From Dysgonomonas sp. ZJ279 (lineage in GTDB: Bacteria > Bacteroidota > Bacteroidia > Bacteroidales > Dysgonomonadaceae): a stretch of 64,000 nt of DNA. The stretch is taken from the NCBI RefSeq assembly GCF_011039205.1, contig NZ_JAAKEL010000017.1, positions 1-64,000 of the forward strand. The letters run 5' to 3'. The notes under the pieces were generated by a model. The model was not told where the DNA came from. It worked only from the letters and a program-made list of their open reading frames with translations, and searched no databases. The translations under genes were made by a program, and so were the position numbers. Below are positions 22,699 through 32,181 of this stretch, piece after piece (the first letter of the stretch is position 1; the number at the start of each line of letters is the position of its first letter).

Positions 22699-24687
22699 CT
22701 AGTTATTAACTTTCTCAAGCCTTGATATTAAATCATCTCCGAGTTTTGATTTTGCATCGATATGTGTAATGACGGCTTTTACGAAAGCATTCTCTTCGAA
22801 TATACCCCGTACTTGTTCGAAATCAACTTTTTGTGCTTCCCTATTTCCATCGAGCCCAAAGCCTGTACGTGAAGATAGCGAGAATTCTTTCTTGGCATCT
22901 TCATAAATCATTCTATCAAGATTGATGACAGACTCCTTCCATTGCTCCACAATTCGGATTATATCGTTTGCCGTAATAGTATCGAGCGAAAGATTGTAGT
23001 ATTGTTCTATCTTATCCCAAGCCCATGTCCATTCTAGAGAATAGTAATCGTTGTGCAGTTTCTCGAAAATGATATTTGCTTCTTCTATTTGGGTAACTCT
23101 TCCCGATTCAATATTTTCGATTAATCTATCTACTTCTGTTCGTGGAGCAAGCAATCCTGCCAGATCGCGCCACTCACATAATCCTACCGATGTATCAGGC
23201 TTTAAATAACCCCTTATTTCTTCATCATTATTGCATGGGCATCCGGATAGTCGGGAAATAATAGAATTGCCTAAAAATTTATTGATAGCCATGTTATATA
23301 GCTTCAATCCTTTTCGTAACGAGTTATTCTTTATTTTACAACTCTGATATGTGTAGCAGCCTGAAGTCTCGCCACATGTACGTTGCAGTTCCTTCAATAT
23401 TTCGATGCCTTTAAACATCTTCTGAACAGTATAGGGACTCAATAGATTAAAATTGATGTGATCCATTTTATTCGGATCTTTTCGTTTATCACGTTTCGGG
23501 AATTTCTGGGCATCTCTTATTGTTCCCACACTTCGGAGATTGATTCCGGGAACAAGTACTGACTCACTGTTTTCCTCGATCAGATATGAGAAAGGAAGCT
23601 TTGATGTGTCCGAATTCTGATAGTGTCTTCCCATAATTAATGAGAATGCACCTATTTTAGCAGGCCAAAGGATGTACGAGTCGCTGGTTGTTTTACCGCC
23701 TCTTTCTACTATTCCCTGATGTATGGGGCCTAGTTTATACATATGATTGCTCTGATTTGAACCTGAGCCGGCATTCATAAACGAGAACATTCCTGCAATC
23801 AGTAAAGTAGATTTATGATGCGTAACTGTATATGGACCGGCGAATATAGCGCATGCCTCACCATTTTCACCCTGACAATTGCTAAAGAATAAAGAATCGC
23901 TGGCGGAATAGGTATGTCCGAGTTGGCAAGCCTGTCCTACAAAGCAACGTGTAAGCATCGTACCGTCTTCGACATTCGAGCCCGAACTTATTATGAAGTC
24001 GTTGGCTATAACACTATATCCTATATGTACAGGGTCGTATTGATTACTATTTATGCTTCCATTTTCTAAATGACGAGTACCCTCTATTGTCGCATAGTCA
24101 CCAATATATACATTTTTGATTGCTCCGCAATTTACTATCTTTACGTTATTGCCGATTGTACCTATATCCGAAGTTTGTTTTTGGGTGTAGCGCATTACCA
24201 TCTCTTTCATTTTGCTTATAAGCAGGGGTCGATGTCGGTAAAAAGAGTAGATATAAGCGAAATGGGCATTTAGCTTGTCATATATCATCACTTCACGACC
24301 GCCCGTTTCGTTGAGCACTGATATTTCTACGCCGTTACCGAAAGAAGATTCTCCTTCCACGTGCATTTGATGTATATTCTGGATAAATGTATCGTTTCCG
24401 ATTTTATAATTAGCAATATAATTCTGCACATTAGCAACGTAGACGTTGTCACCGAGTTCACAATTGTGTAGTGTAGCATTGTTAATACCCGAATGTTTTT
24501 TCAATCCTCCCGGCAAGATAAAGTCTTTTTCGAAAACTCCTAGTTTTATATTTCCCGAGAAATTGGTGTTTTTAATATGCGACGGCTCAAAATTGTTGTG
24601 TACTGTTATATTGCTCCAACTTTCGGCCGAACAATTTTGTTTTGTCAATACCTCGATTTCTTGTAATGTGATATTTCGATAGTTCAT
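22699..24687 (-). CDS. DUF4954 left-handed beta-helix protein
   Basis: 662 residues, soluble. Residues about 50-400 show hexapeptide-type repeats (GNNVKIVNCGAIKNVYIG, GDYATIEGTRHL, GQACQLGHTYSAS) expected for a left-handed beta-helix as in sugar-nucleotide acyltransferases. The C-terminal third is helical. This matches the DUF4954 family of Bacteroidetes, likely acting on a sugar-nucleotide or lipid precursor, although no reaction is established. Full length. Confidence 0.88.
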   Translation of the reverse strand: MNYRNITLQEIEVLTKQNCSAESWSNITVHNNFEPSHIKNTNFSGNIKLGVFEKDFILPGGLKKHSGINNATLHNCELGDNVYVANVQNYIANYKIGNDTFIQNIHQMHVEGESSFGNGVEISVLNETGGREVMIYDKLNAHFAYIYSFYRHRPLLISKMKEMVMRYTQKQTSDIGTIGNNVKIVNCGAIKNVYIGDYATIEGTRHLENGSINSNQYDPVHIGYSVIANDFIISSGSNVEDGTMLTRCFVGQACQLGHTYSASDSLFFSNCQGENGEACAIFAGPYTVTHHKSTLLIAGMFSFMNAGSGSNQSNHMYKLGPIHQGIVERGGKTTSDSYILWPAKIGAFSLIMGRHYQNSDTSKLPFSYLIEENSESVLVPGINLRSVGTIRDAQKFPKRDKRKDPNKMDHINFNLLSPYTVQKMFKGIEILKELQRTCGETSGCYTYQSCKIKNNSLRKGLKLYNMAINKFLGNSIISRLSGCPCNNDEEIRGYLKPDTSVGLCEWRDLAGLLAPRTEVDRLIENIESGRVTQIEEANIIFEKLHNDYYSLEWTWAWDKIEQYYNLSLDTITANDIIRIVEQWKESVINLDRMIYEDAKKEFSLSSRTGFGLDGNREAQKVDFEQVRGIFEENAFVKAVITHIDAKSKLGDDLISRLEKVNN

Positions 24688-24838
24688 AGAATAGATTATT
24701 TTAAGCTAAACGATATGCAAAGCTAACAATTTCTATTAATCTGTATGTGTATATTAACTGTTTAATGCATTTAGGTATAAATGTTTGCTTTTTCGTCTAA
24801 TACTTCTTTTTACTATGGTATTTATATGATTGATTTAT

Positions 24839-24846
24839 TACCTTTG
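24839..24846 (+). promoter_or_regulatory. -7 box of the PfkB kinase promoter
   Basis: TACCTTTG lies 28 bases before the start codon; no clear TTTG is seen at the -33 position. Confidence 0.6.
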
Positions 24847-24874
24847 CACTTCATTTTAAAGAAAATAAAACATA

Positions 24875-25774
24875 ATGCAGAAACATGATCTTTGTTGCGT
24901 TGGGCACATCACACTCGATAAAATAGTAACACCAAAGAACACAGTTCACATGCCGGGAGGTACTTCTTTTTATTGCTCTCATGCACTACGCCACTTCGAC
25001 GACGTAGACTATGTATTGGTGACAGCATTGGCAGAGTCGGAAATGTCTGTAGTGGATGACTTACGCTCCAAAGGAGTCGATGTACATGTAATGCCAAGTA
25101 AACATTCCGTTTATTTCGAAAATATATATGGCGAAAATCAGGATAATCGTACACAACGTGTATTGGCAAAGGCTGATCCTTTTACAATAGATTATTTGGA
25201 TACTATTGAAGCTAAAATATTTCATCTAGGAGCTCTTTTGGCAGATGATTTTTCTATCGAACTTGTTGAAAAATTATCGAAAAAGGGACTTATCTCGGTC
25301 GATTCACAAGGTTATCTACGCGAAGTGAGAGATGAGAATGTATATGCTATAGATTGGGCTAATAAAGAAGAAGCATTAAAATATATCCATATACTGAAAG
25401 CTAATGAGCACGAAATGGAAGTATTGACAGGGCACACCGATATTAAAAAAGGAGCTCAGCAACTTTACAACTGGGGTGTGAAGGAAGTATTAATCACTCT
25501 GGGAAGTATGGGATCGGTGATATATGATGGTAAAGATTTCTATCAGATACCTGCTTACAAGCCTAAGGAAGTTGTAGATGCTACGGGTTGTGGTGACACA
25601 TATATGACAGGATATTTGTACCAGCGTGCCAAAGGTGCAAGTTTAGCTGATTCTGCAAGATTTGCAGCTGCCATGGCTACAATGAAGATAGAGGCTTCAG
25701 GTCCATTTAACGGAACGAAGGAAGAGGTATTGGAGTTGATGAATACAGCTGAACAGTATATTCCTGAGATTTAA
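24875..25774 (+). CDS. PfkB-family sugar or nucleoside kinase
   Basis: 299 residues. The N-terminal part holds the substrate loop GGTSFYCSHALRHF (28-41). The ATP-binding signature DATGCGDTYMTGYL lies at about 231-244 with the catalytic Asp in GCGD. It belongs to the ribokinase-like family, most like the inositol/ribokinase-type members of Bacteroidetes. The substrate is not evident. It converges on the fructose-bisphosphate aldolase gene through a shared terminator. Confidence 0.85.
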   Translation: MQKHDLCCVGHITLDKIVTPKNTVHMPGGTSFYCSHALRHFDDVDYVLVTALAESEMSVVDDLRSKGVDVHVMPSKHSVYFENIYGENQDNRTQRVLAKADPFTIDYLDTIEAKIFHLGALLADDFSIELVEKLSKKGLISVDSQGYLREVRDENVYAIDWANKEEALKYIHILKANEHEMEVLTGHTDIKKGAQQLYNWGVKEVLITLGSMGSVIYDGKDFYQIPAYKPKEVVDATGCGDTYMTGYLYQRAKGASLADSARFAAAMATMKIEASGPFNGTKEEVLELMNTAEQYIPEI

Positions 25775-25810
25775 TTAACTAAGTTTCTCACTCAACTTAC
25801 TATAAATAAG

Positions 25811-25840
25811 AAAGGCAGTCAATCGACTGCCTTTTCTCTT
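25811..25840. terminator. bidirectional terminator between pfkB-type and aldolase genes
   Basis: AAAGGCAGTC and GACTGCCTTT pair around a 4-base loop, followed by TCTCTTT. Confidence 0.88.
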
Positions 25841-25857
25841 TATGATTAATATCAGAA

Positions 25858-26856
25858 TTATGCTTTTCCAGCGCTTCCTAATACTGTTTCAATTTTGTGT
25901 TTGTAAAGAGCTTTTAGGCTATCACGAGCAGGACCTAAGTATTTACGAGGGTCAAACTCTTCAGGTTTGTTTGCAAATACTTCACGGATAGCAGCAGTCA
26001 TAGCTAAACGACCATCTGAATCGATGTTGATTTTACATACAGCCGAAGCAGCAGCTTTACGAAGTTGTTCTTCAGGGATGCCAATTGCATCATTTAATTT
26101 ACCACCATATTTGTTGATAAGAGCAACTTGGTCTTGAGGAACAGAAGAAGAACCGTGAAGTACGATAGGGAATCCAGGGATTCTTTTTTCGATTTCTTCA
26201 AGGATGTCGAAACGTAATGGAGGTGGAACTAGTACACCGTTTGCGTCTCTTGTACATTGCTCAGGTGTAAATTTGTTAGCACCATGAGAAGTACCGATTG
26301 AAATAGCCAGAGAGTCTACACCTGTTCTTGTAACGAAATCAACTACTTCGTCAGGTTCAGTATAAGTGTGGTGTTCTGCAACTACGTCGTCTTCGATACC
26401 TGCTAATACTCCAAGCTCGCCTTCTACAGTCACATCATGTTTGTGAGCATATTCTACAACGCTTTTTGTAAGAGCTATATTTTCTTCGTATGGAAGGTGA
26501 GATCCGTCGATCATAACAGACGAGAATCCCATATCGATACATGATTTGCAAAGCTCTAATGAATCACCGTGATCTAAGTGAAGTACGATAGGCACACCGG
26601 CACCTGCAGTTAATTCTTTTGCATACTCAACAGCTCCTTGTGCAAGGTAGCGAAGAAGTGTTTGGTTTGCATATTTACGAGCACCGCTAGATACTTGAAG
26701 AATAACAGGAGATTTTGATTCTGCTGCAGCACCTACGATAGCTTGTAGTTGTTCTAGGTTATTGAAATTGAAAGCAGCGATAGCGTATTTGCCATCAATA
26801 GCTTTTTTGAATAACTCTTTTGAGTTTACTAATCCTAAATCTTTGTAACTTACCAT
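25858..26856 (-). CDS. fba: class II fructose-1,6-bisphosphate aldolase
   Basis: 332 residues. Zinc and catalytic segments are visible: VPIVLHLDHGDSLELCKSC (about 90-108, with the catalytic Asp and a zinc His), VEGELGVLAG (Glu ligand), SIGTSHG and VLHGSSSVP. It splits fructose-1,6-bisphosphate into dihydroxyacetone phosphate and glyceraldehyde-3-phosphate. Together with the PPi-dependent phosphofructokinase at 48,701 it supports the organism's glycolysis. Complete. Confidence 0.95.
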   Translation of the reverse strand: MVSYKDLGLVNSKELFKKAIDGKYAIAAFNFNNLEQLQAIVGAAAESKSPVILQVSSGARKYANQTLLRYLAQGAVEYAKELTAGAGVPIVLHLDHGDSLELCKSCIDMGFSSVMIDGSHLPYEENIALTKSVVEYAHKHDVTVEGELGVLAGIEDDVVAEHHTYTEPDEVVDFVTRTGVDSLAISIGTSHGANKFTPEQCTRDANGVLVPPPLRFDILEEIEKRIPGFPIVLHGSSSVPQDQVALINKYGGKLNDAIGIPEEQLRKAAASAVCKINIDSDGRLAMTAAIREVFANKPEEFDPRKYLGPARDSLKALYKHKIETVLGSAGKA

Positions 26857-26972
26857 TGTTTTTATAATTAATAGTTATAATAAAATTAGATAATCTTTAA
26901 ATCCTCTACAAAAATAACAAAATTATACGATATAAGGTTGCTTAATTTAATATAAAATAGCCTTATCCGCTC

Positions 26973-27878
26973 TTATTGCCATAAAGGAGTCGGGTATTCT
27001 CCCGTATCTACCAGCTTTTGAAGTTTGTCGACTACGGAAGCTCTGTCTTCGGCATATGTTACACCAAACCACTTGGACGGAGTGTCTAATACTTTCACAT
27101 CGGCCGTCTTGGTCGATATAAGGTGATCTACCATTAATGGTATGAAATATTCAGCTTTGAGATTCCCTTGATTCAGTTCAAGAAACTTCTCAAAATATTT
27201 TTCAGAATAGTTAAAATATTCTGGTGTAAATCCCCACATATTCATCGATACAGGAGTGTTTTCGCCTAATTCGAACCAATAATCTTCAGCATCCTTATAT
27301 TTTATAACACCGTCTACACGTTCTATATGTGTCCGTTCAACTATACTTGTCAGGTAGTCGTTCTCATCTTTTTCACAAACTCCGCGAGCTACTGCTCCAC
27401 TTTCGGATAAGGTATTGTGCAAGCGGTAACCAACCATGCAATAATGATTTTCTTTCCCTTCCAGTTCTTTTAGCTTATCAGCCAGAATACCAAAACTTTC
27501 TCTTCCATAGAAATCGTCCGCATTGATCACAGCGAAAGGTTCTTTAATAACATCTTTCCCCATTAATACGGCATGGTTTGTTCCCCAAGGTTTTACACGA
27601 TCGGGGTGTAATTCAAATCCTTCGGGTAGATTATCCAGCTCTTGATAAACAACTTCTACCGGTATATGATTCTCATATTTAGAGATTACTTTTTCACGAA
27701 ATTCTTTATCGAAAGATTTTCTGATAACAAATACTACTTTGCCAAATCCACCTCTGAGAGCATCATAGATCGAATAATCCATAATTGTTTCCCCATTGGG
27801 ACCCAGTCCGTCGATTTGCTTTAGATTTCCATAACGACTGCCCATTCCGGCTGCCAAAATAAAAAGTGTCGGTTTCAT
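26973..27878 (-). CDS. sugar-phosphate nucleotidyltransferase-like protein
   Basis: 301 residues. The Rossmann-like NTP-transferase signature is at 7-17 (ILAAGMGSRYG) with the conserved Lys in GNLKQ, and VINADDFYG near 118 carries the metal-binding Asp. It resembles the glucose-1-phosphate thymidylyl/uridylyl transferases, but lacks the hexapeptide tail of GlmU-type enzymes. Its sugar substrate is unknown. Confidence 0.85.
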   Translation of the reverse strand: MKPTLFILAAGMGSRYGNLKQIDGLGPNGETIMDYSIYDALRGGFGKVVFVIRKSFDKEFREKVISKYENHIPVEVVYQELDNLPEGFELHPDRVKPWGTNHAVLMGKDVIKEPFAVINADDFYGRESFGILADKLKELEGKENHYCMVGYRLHNTLSESGAVARGVCEKDENDYLTSIVERTHIERVDGVIKYKDAEDYWFELGENTPVSMNMWGFTPEYFNYSEKYFEKFLELNQGNLKAEYFIPLMVDHLISTKTADVKVLDTPSKWFGVTYAEDRASVVDKLQKLVDTGEYPTPLWQ

Positions 27879-28090
27879 AATTTAATATAGGTTTTGTACA
27901 ATTTTACATTTTACACAAAGATAGTTTATTGGCTAAGAAGTTTCAACTAAAATATTATTTTATTCAGGCTATTTGCAGAATGCGCCCTATATTAATATAA
28001 ATTAAAATAAAGATAAAGATTTAATTATTAACTTTGTAATCCAATTGATTGGAAAAAAGTAATAATGTTTTTTTCGGAATAAGATAAAAA

Positions 28091-29605
28091 ATGAGGATTA
28101 ATCGCTTCTGTTTCAGTCTGATTGTTTCTTTATCTATGCTATCTAATACTATCGTTGCACAGATAAATTCAGAGACTAACCTACCTAGAAAAGATAGTCT
28201 GTTGAATGAAATAACAGATATTAATAAACGTTTAAAAGAGTATTCGGTAAAGGATACTACTAGTGGCTATTCTATTCGTCAGTTGCTTGACTCGATAGAA
28301 GGAAAGAATGTGACGCCCTATGTTCCCGGAACACATATTCAACCTAATTTTGAGCAAAGAGATACGAATGGTTTGTTGATTGTTCAGAATCAATGGTCGC
28401 CTTTCAAAGATAATGTCTCGTTTGAAGATACCGTTATTTTCGACCCGTCTTTTTTACCTGTTATTTTCGATGGTAGAATACTACCTCAGGATCTTAACTT
28501 TATATCGAAAGATACTATTAATCAGCGAGTACCTTATCATTTGATCGATCCGGATAGTACTTTTGCTCCTCAATTGGCTCGTATTGATAAAATACAGAAT
28601 ATGCGAAGAGCCTATTATATGAACTATCCGCTTAAAATAAAGTTGAATAGATTTGCATTTAGTGATGCTCCTGTAATCAATAAGGAAGTGGTTGAAAAAA
28701 GGAATATTTTCAATGAATTGTTAACTACAGATGACGCTATAAACTATGTTACTCCTGAGGTCGAAAAAATCGAAATAAAAAAAGTTTACTGGATTAAAAA
28801 TGGAGAACATACAGTAGAAATTTCTCAAAATCAATTCACCGATAACTGGAACGGTACTGGTGGAGACAACAATTTAAGTCTGAGAAATGAACATAGAATA
28901 AACCTCAATTATAAGAAAGGTAAAATTCGATTCGATAATACATTTGAATGGAGACTTAGTCTTCTACAAACTCCTGCTGATACGATGCATAATATAAATG
29001 TATTGGAGGATATGGTGAGAGTATACAGTGTACTAGGGCTAGATGCTGCCTTCAAGAAGTGGTCTTATACTGTGAAATTGGAAGTTAGAACTCCTTTATT
29101 TAATAATTACCCACTTAACTCAGAGAATAAGAGAGAAGCTTTGTTTTCTCCATTGATAATCAGAACCGGTATTGGTATGAGTTATAATCTGGAAAAAGTA
29201 TCGCCTACGGATAAACATCGTAAAACCAAATTATCAGCAGATATATCGCCTTTGGCAGTCAATTATACTTTTGTTGGAGACAAAGGTGTCGATGAAACAA
29301 GGTTCGCTATAGATGAAGGGAAGAAAGCTAATACAGAGTTCGGATCAACGTTTAATGTTGTATTGGATTATAGTTTTAATCGATTCACAAAGCTTTACTC
29401 CCGCTTTAACTACTTTACAACTTATGACAGGGTTATAGCAGAATCGGAAAATAGGTTGAGTTTTGATGTTAGCCGATATTTTACAACTTCCATAAATCTA
29501 TTTATGCGCTTCGATGATGGAATCGGAGTAGATAGTAAAGTTGATGGCTGGGGATATTTCCAATATAACCATAGACTAGGTTTCGGATTGAAATATAAAT
29601 GGTAA
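28091..29605 (+). CDS. DUF3078 outer-membrane protein
   Basis: 504 residues. A signal peptide (cut after TIVAQ) is followed by a Ser/Asp-rich periplasmic N-terminus. The DUF3078 signature NQFTDNWNGTGGDNNLSLRN lies near 256-275, then come about ten amphipathic strands to a final aromatic strand (YFQYNHRLGFGLKYKW). It is a Bacteroidetes beta-barrel of unknown role, here in a single-gene unit upstream of the initiator tRNA gene. Confidence 0.85.
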   Translation: MRINRFCFSLIVSLSMLSNTIVAQINSETNLPRKDSLLNEITDINKRLKEYSVKDTTSGYSIRQLLDSIEGKNVTPYVPGTHIQPNFEQRDTNGLLIVQNQWSPFKDNVSFEDTVIFDPSFLPVIFDGRILPQDLNFISKDTINQRVPYHLIDPDSTFAPQLARIDKIQNMRRAYYMNYPLKIKLNRFAFSDAPVINKEVVEKRNIFNELLTTDDAINYVTPEVEKIEIKKVYWIKNGEHTVEISQNQFTDNWNGTGGDNNLSLRNEHRINLNYKKGKIRFDNTFEWRLSLLQTPADTMHNINVLEDMVRVYSVLGLDAAFKKWSYTVKLEVRTPLFNNYPLNSENKREALFSPLIIRTGIGMSYNLEKVSPTDKHRKTKLSADISPLAVNYTFVGDKGVDETRFAIDEGKKANTEFGSTFNVVLDYSFNRFTKLYSRFNYFTTYDRVIAESENRLSFDVSRYFTTSINLFMRFDDGIGVDSKVDGWGYFQYNHRLGFGLKYKW

Positions 29606-29686
29606 TTATTTTATATACCTAAGTGGTTTGTTGTCAGAATCTAAGTGTGAAGATGAAAATAATAATGATAATTAAGTCCTATTTTA

Positions 29687-29717
29687 TTTGGAATGTTATT
29701 AAAAAGCTATATCTTTG
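29687..29717 (+). promoter_or_regulatory. promoter of tRNA-fMet
   Basis: TTTG (29687-29690), 19 bases, TATCTTTG (29710-29717). Confidence 0.8.
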
Positions 29718-29729
29718 CACTCACAATAT

Positions 29730-29802
29730 CGCGGGGTGGAGCAGTGGCAGCTCGTTGGGCTCATAACCCAAAGGTCGTTGGTTCGAATCCAGCCTCCGCA
29801 AC
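29730..29802 (+). tRNA. initiator tRNA-Met (CAT)
   Basis: The anticodon arm GTTGGG CTCATAA CCCAA carries CAT and the run of three G-C pairs typical of initiator tRNAs. The first base, C at 29730, faces an A at the acceptor end (an unpaired 1-72), the other initiator mark. T-arm and acceptor strand (CCTCCGC) are complete. Confidence 0.92.
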
Positions 29803-29812
29803 TAAAGAAAGG

Positions 29813-29843
29813 AAAGCAATCGAATTATCGGTTGCTTTTTTGT
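29813..29843 (+). terminator. terminator of tRNA-fMet
   Basis: AAGCAATCGA and TCGGTTGCTT pair (one G-U) and six T follow. Confidence 0.8.
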
Positions 29844-29919
29844 TTATATGCAAATTAAACCTTTTGTAGACTTTAATATCTAATAAGTAAGATTATAAAC
29901 TTTTTTAAATTTTTAAGCC

Positions 29920-30420
29920 ATGAAAAGATTTATATTAATATTTATTTGTTGTAGTGCATTCTCAACAATATGCATTAATGCACAGAATTATTCAGCAAAA
30001 GATTTGCAAAATGCGTCATTAGCCGAAATGAGGAGTGATGAATGGTATGCAAGTCAAATAGAAGATAAAGACTTAAGGTATGCAACATTAGCAAAAATAA
30101 AGAATGATGAATGGTATGCAAGTCAGATAGAGGATAAAGACTTAAGGTATGCAACGCTAGCACAAATAAAGAATGATGAGTGGTATGCAAGTCAAATAGA
30201 AAATAAAGACTTAAGATATGCAACATTAGCAAAAATAAAGAAAGATGAGTGGTATGCAAGTCAGATAGAGAACACGGATTTGCAAAATGCCATATTAGCT
30301 GAAGTTAAAGATGACGAATGGTATACAAGTCAAGTAAAAGATGCAAATCTTAGAAATGCATCTACTGCTAGAGTCAAGAAAGAAGAATGGTATATAAGTC
30401 AGATAAAAGAAGACGATTAA
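29920..30420 (+). CDS. secreted protein of six 23-residue repeats
   Basis: 166 residues: a signal peptide (cut after INAQ) and then, from residue 28 to 165, exactly six 23-residue units of the form DLRYATLAKIKNDEWYASQIEDK, ending with one Asp. Units 2-4 are nearly identical at DNA level (69-base tandem repeats at 30,001-30,414), units 1, 5 and 6 have diverged. Each unit carries a WY pair and an acidic tail. I do not recognise the family. A short solenoid or superhelix on the cell surface is plausible. Terminator and promoter make it monocistronic. Confidence 0.8.
   Translation: MKRFILIFICCSAFSTICINAQNYSAKDLQNASLAEMRSDEWYASQIEDKDLRYATLAKIKNDEWYASQIEDKDLRYATLAQIKNDEWYASQIENKDLRYATLAKIKKDEWYASQIENTDLQNAILAEVKDDEWYTSQVKDANLRNASTARVKKEEWYISQIKEDD
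30001..30414 (+). repeat. six tandem 69-base coding repeats
   Basis: In-frame 69-base repeats, units 2 to 4 near identical. Such arrays expand and contract by slipped pairing, so copy number may differ between strains. Confidence 0.85.
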
Positions 30421-30485
30421 AGATAACTATCGTCCTCCAACCCTCTATAAAATCGTTCAATAATTAGATAGAGTGTTCAACTAAA

Positions 30486-30522
30486 GAAAAGCAATCTAGA
30501 AATCGATTGCTTTTCTCTTTTA
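30486..30522 (+). terminator. terminator of the repeat-protein gene
   Basis: GAAAAGCAATC and GATTGCTTTTC pair around a short loop, then TCTTTT. Confidence 0.75.
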
Positions 30523-30594
30523 TACTAAGTCCGCTAAACATTACAATGTTTCAAATGTTTCTTTAATATCTTATTAACTAATTTGGTATAAACG

Positions 30595-30969
30595 ATGTTT
30601 ACATTAACTCAGATACAGGGCTCTCATGCCAGAGTAAAGAGCGGAGCTGATTTTCCTCAATACATAAGAAATTTAATATAACTGGGTGTTCGAAAATATA
30701 CTGTTTATGTAGTAGATGGGCATAGCGAGTATATTGGAGCTGATACACATGTTGTGTCGGATGCAGAATATTTTGCGTTGGAAATCAATCCGAAAGTTGA
30801 TATCGAAAGATTCAAACATTCTTTAAAGATACATCAACAAGGAAAAACCGATTATTTTACTTTTTGCAAAGATGCAGCCGAAGCAGGAATTGTAGATACT
30901 TTTGCGAAAAAGTGTACATATTATGATGAATTATCAAACCTGATAATAGAGGAAAATATTCCAATATGA
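30595..30969 (+). pseudogene. DUF1398 protein with one in-frame stop codon
   Basis: From the ATG at 30595 the frame reads MFTLTQIQGSHARVKSGADF, and continues without shift to 30969, matching DUF1398 proteins from end to end (about 125 residues), including HQQGKTDYFTFCKDAAEAGI. At 30679-30681 a TAA interrupts IRNLI*LGVRKYTVYV. The family usually has Lys here, so AAA changed to TAA would explain it. Only residues 54 on could be made from a later Met at 30754. A sequencing error is the alternative. Confidence 0.8.
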
Positions 30970-31028
30970 ATACTTCAACTAAAAAATATATCTGGGGACT
31001 CAACTAAAATACTTTAGAGTTTATTAAT

Positions 31029-31730
31029 CTAATGCTGAGGTAATAACAATCGTTTCTCCTCAAAATTTATTGACTGTTTAGTCAAAGTCATTACATATTT
31101 ATCACCATTTAAAGTCTCAAAATTGAGATAAACAAAACCATACGGTGGCGAGTAATAAAAGGTTGATTTGCTTTCACCAATAGCAGTCTTACCGATAGCA
31201 GTAATCTCAAAACACTCAATATATTTGTTTGTAGCCTTCGAAAACCATGAAATTTTTCTATTTACTGTATATTTATTTTTTACAGTAATTTTACTTTTCG
31301 TTTTAGATTTAAGCACTCTATGATAATAATCGCCGATGTTATTCAGCTCCCATTCCCAGGAATGTCCAACTTTTAAAGGAAAATGCACGAGAGGAAACGG
31401 ACAGAATTCTAAAATTGAATATTCGAGAAGGCGTGGTGGATGCAAAAATATTTCTTCCGATGTTATTTTCACTCCCGTAGTTTCAATGTGTGATTTATCT
31501 GTTGAAGTCCATGTTATAGACCAATGATATTGTGGTGTGAATTTTTGATTCTTACCATTAGGAATCTTCCATGGTTTACCACTACAATTGAGATGTAATT
31601 TGCTTTTTACGGTATCATTTTCCAGAATATGATAAACTTCGTATTCCATCTTCATGGGTTTATCGTAAATTTGTCCGAAGAGGTTTAATTGATTTATGGA
31701 TACTATAAATATGGCGAATAAATATTTCAT
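31029..31730 (-). CDS. secreted protein of unknown function
   Basis: About 233 residues from the Met at 31730, which opens with a signal peptide (MKYLFAIFIVSINQLNLFGQ); a longer frame from 31769 would put 13 residues in front of it. The mature part is beta-rich and begins IYDKPMKMEYEVYHILENDT. GHSWEWELNNIGDYYHRVLK near the middle and a TFYYSPPYGFVYLNFE segment suggest a periplasmic lipid- or glycan-binding beta-sandwich. Family not recognised. It faces the SmpA-like gene across a divergent gap of about 98 bases. Confidence 0.65.
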   Translation of the reverse strand: MKYLFAIFIVSINQLNLFGQIYDKPMKMEYEVYHILENDTVKSKLHLNCSGKPWKIPNGKNQKFTPQYHWSITWTSTDKSHIETTGVKITSEEIFLHPPRLLEYSILEFCPFPLVHFPLKVGHSWEWELNNIGDYYHRVLKSKTKSKITVKNKYTVNRKISWFSKATNKYIECFEITAIGKTAIGESKSTFYYSPPYGFVYLNFETLNGDKYVMTLTKQSINFEEKRLLLPQH

Positions 31731-31828
31731 GCTTGTTTCTTTATTTCCAAATATAACTAATATGCGCATTGCTTTGAACTAATCAACCGCTTTAATCGTT
31801 CAATAAATAGAATAAAAATAATTGTATT

Positions 31829-32116
31829 ATGAAAAAAGTAATTTTTACAGTACTTATTGTCACTTTGCTCTCGGCTTGTGGATCAGTGAATCTGAAAAGG
31901 TATAATTCTGCTCTTAAACAAATAGAGTTGGGAATGACGAAAGAACAAGTTGTGTCTCTGATGGGTGACGACTATACAACAGTTGAGAAGATAACTGTAG
32001 AGAACAAAGATTATGAAACTATCGAATATAAAGATATGTTTAAGAACCACTGGTTTTTTTCTTTTATAGACAATTCTCTTAACAAATGGTATAAAGAGGT
32101 AGAGCCTGAGAAATAA
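31829..32116 (+). CDS. small lipoprotein with SmpA/BamE-like domain
   Basis: 95 residues. Lipobox LLSAC (Cys17). The mature part has the SmpA/OmlA pattern: a helix with IELGMTKEQVVSLMGD (33-48), then two or three strands (TIEYKDMFKNHWFFSFID). BamE-like lipoproteins support beta-barrel assembly in proteobacteria. In Bacteroidetes such single-domain proteins are numerous and their roles are mostly unknown. Confidence 0.75.
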   Translation: MKKVIFTVLIVTLLSACGSVNLKRYNSALKQIELGMTKEQVVSLMGDDYTTVEKITVENKDYETIEYKDMFKNHWFFSFIDNSLNKWYKEVEPEK

Positions 32117-32152
32117 AACCCTTTATTTTTTTGTAGGTAAGTGTATTTTAGC

Positions 32153-32181
32153 AAGAGTCGATTGGTTCCAATCGGCTCTTA
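32153..32181. terminator. bidirectional hairpin at the FkbM gene end
   Basis: AGAGTCGATTGG and CCAATCGGCTCT pair around a TT loop. The T-run is weak; it overlaps the stop of the methyltransferase gene. Confidence 0.55.

Noticed and set aside
29975-30259. Antisense frame across the 23-residue repeats
   Set aside because: It is open only because the repeat unit lacks stops in that frame too; the plus strand has signal peptide and exact repeats.
30754-30969. A separate 71-residue gene
   Set aside because: It is the 3' part of the stop-interrupted DUF1398 gene.
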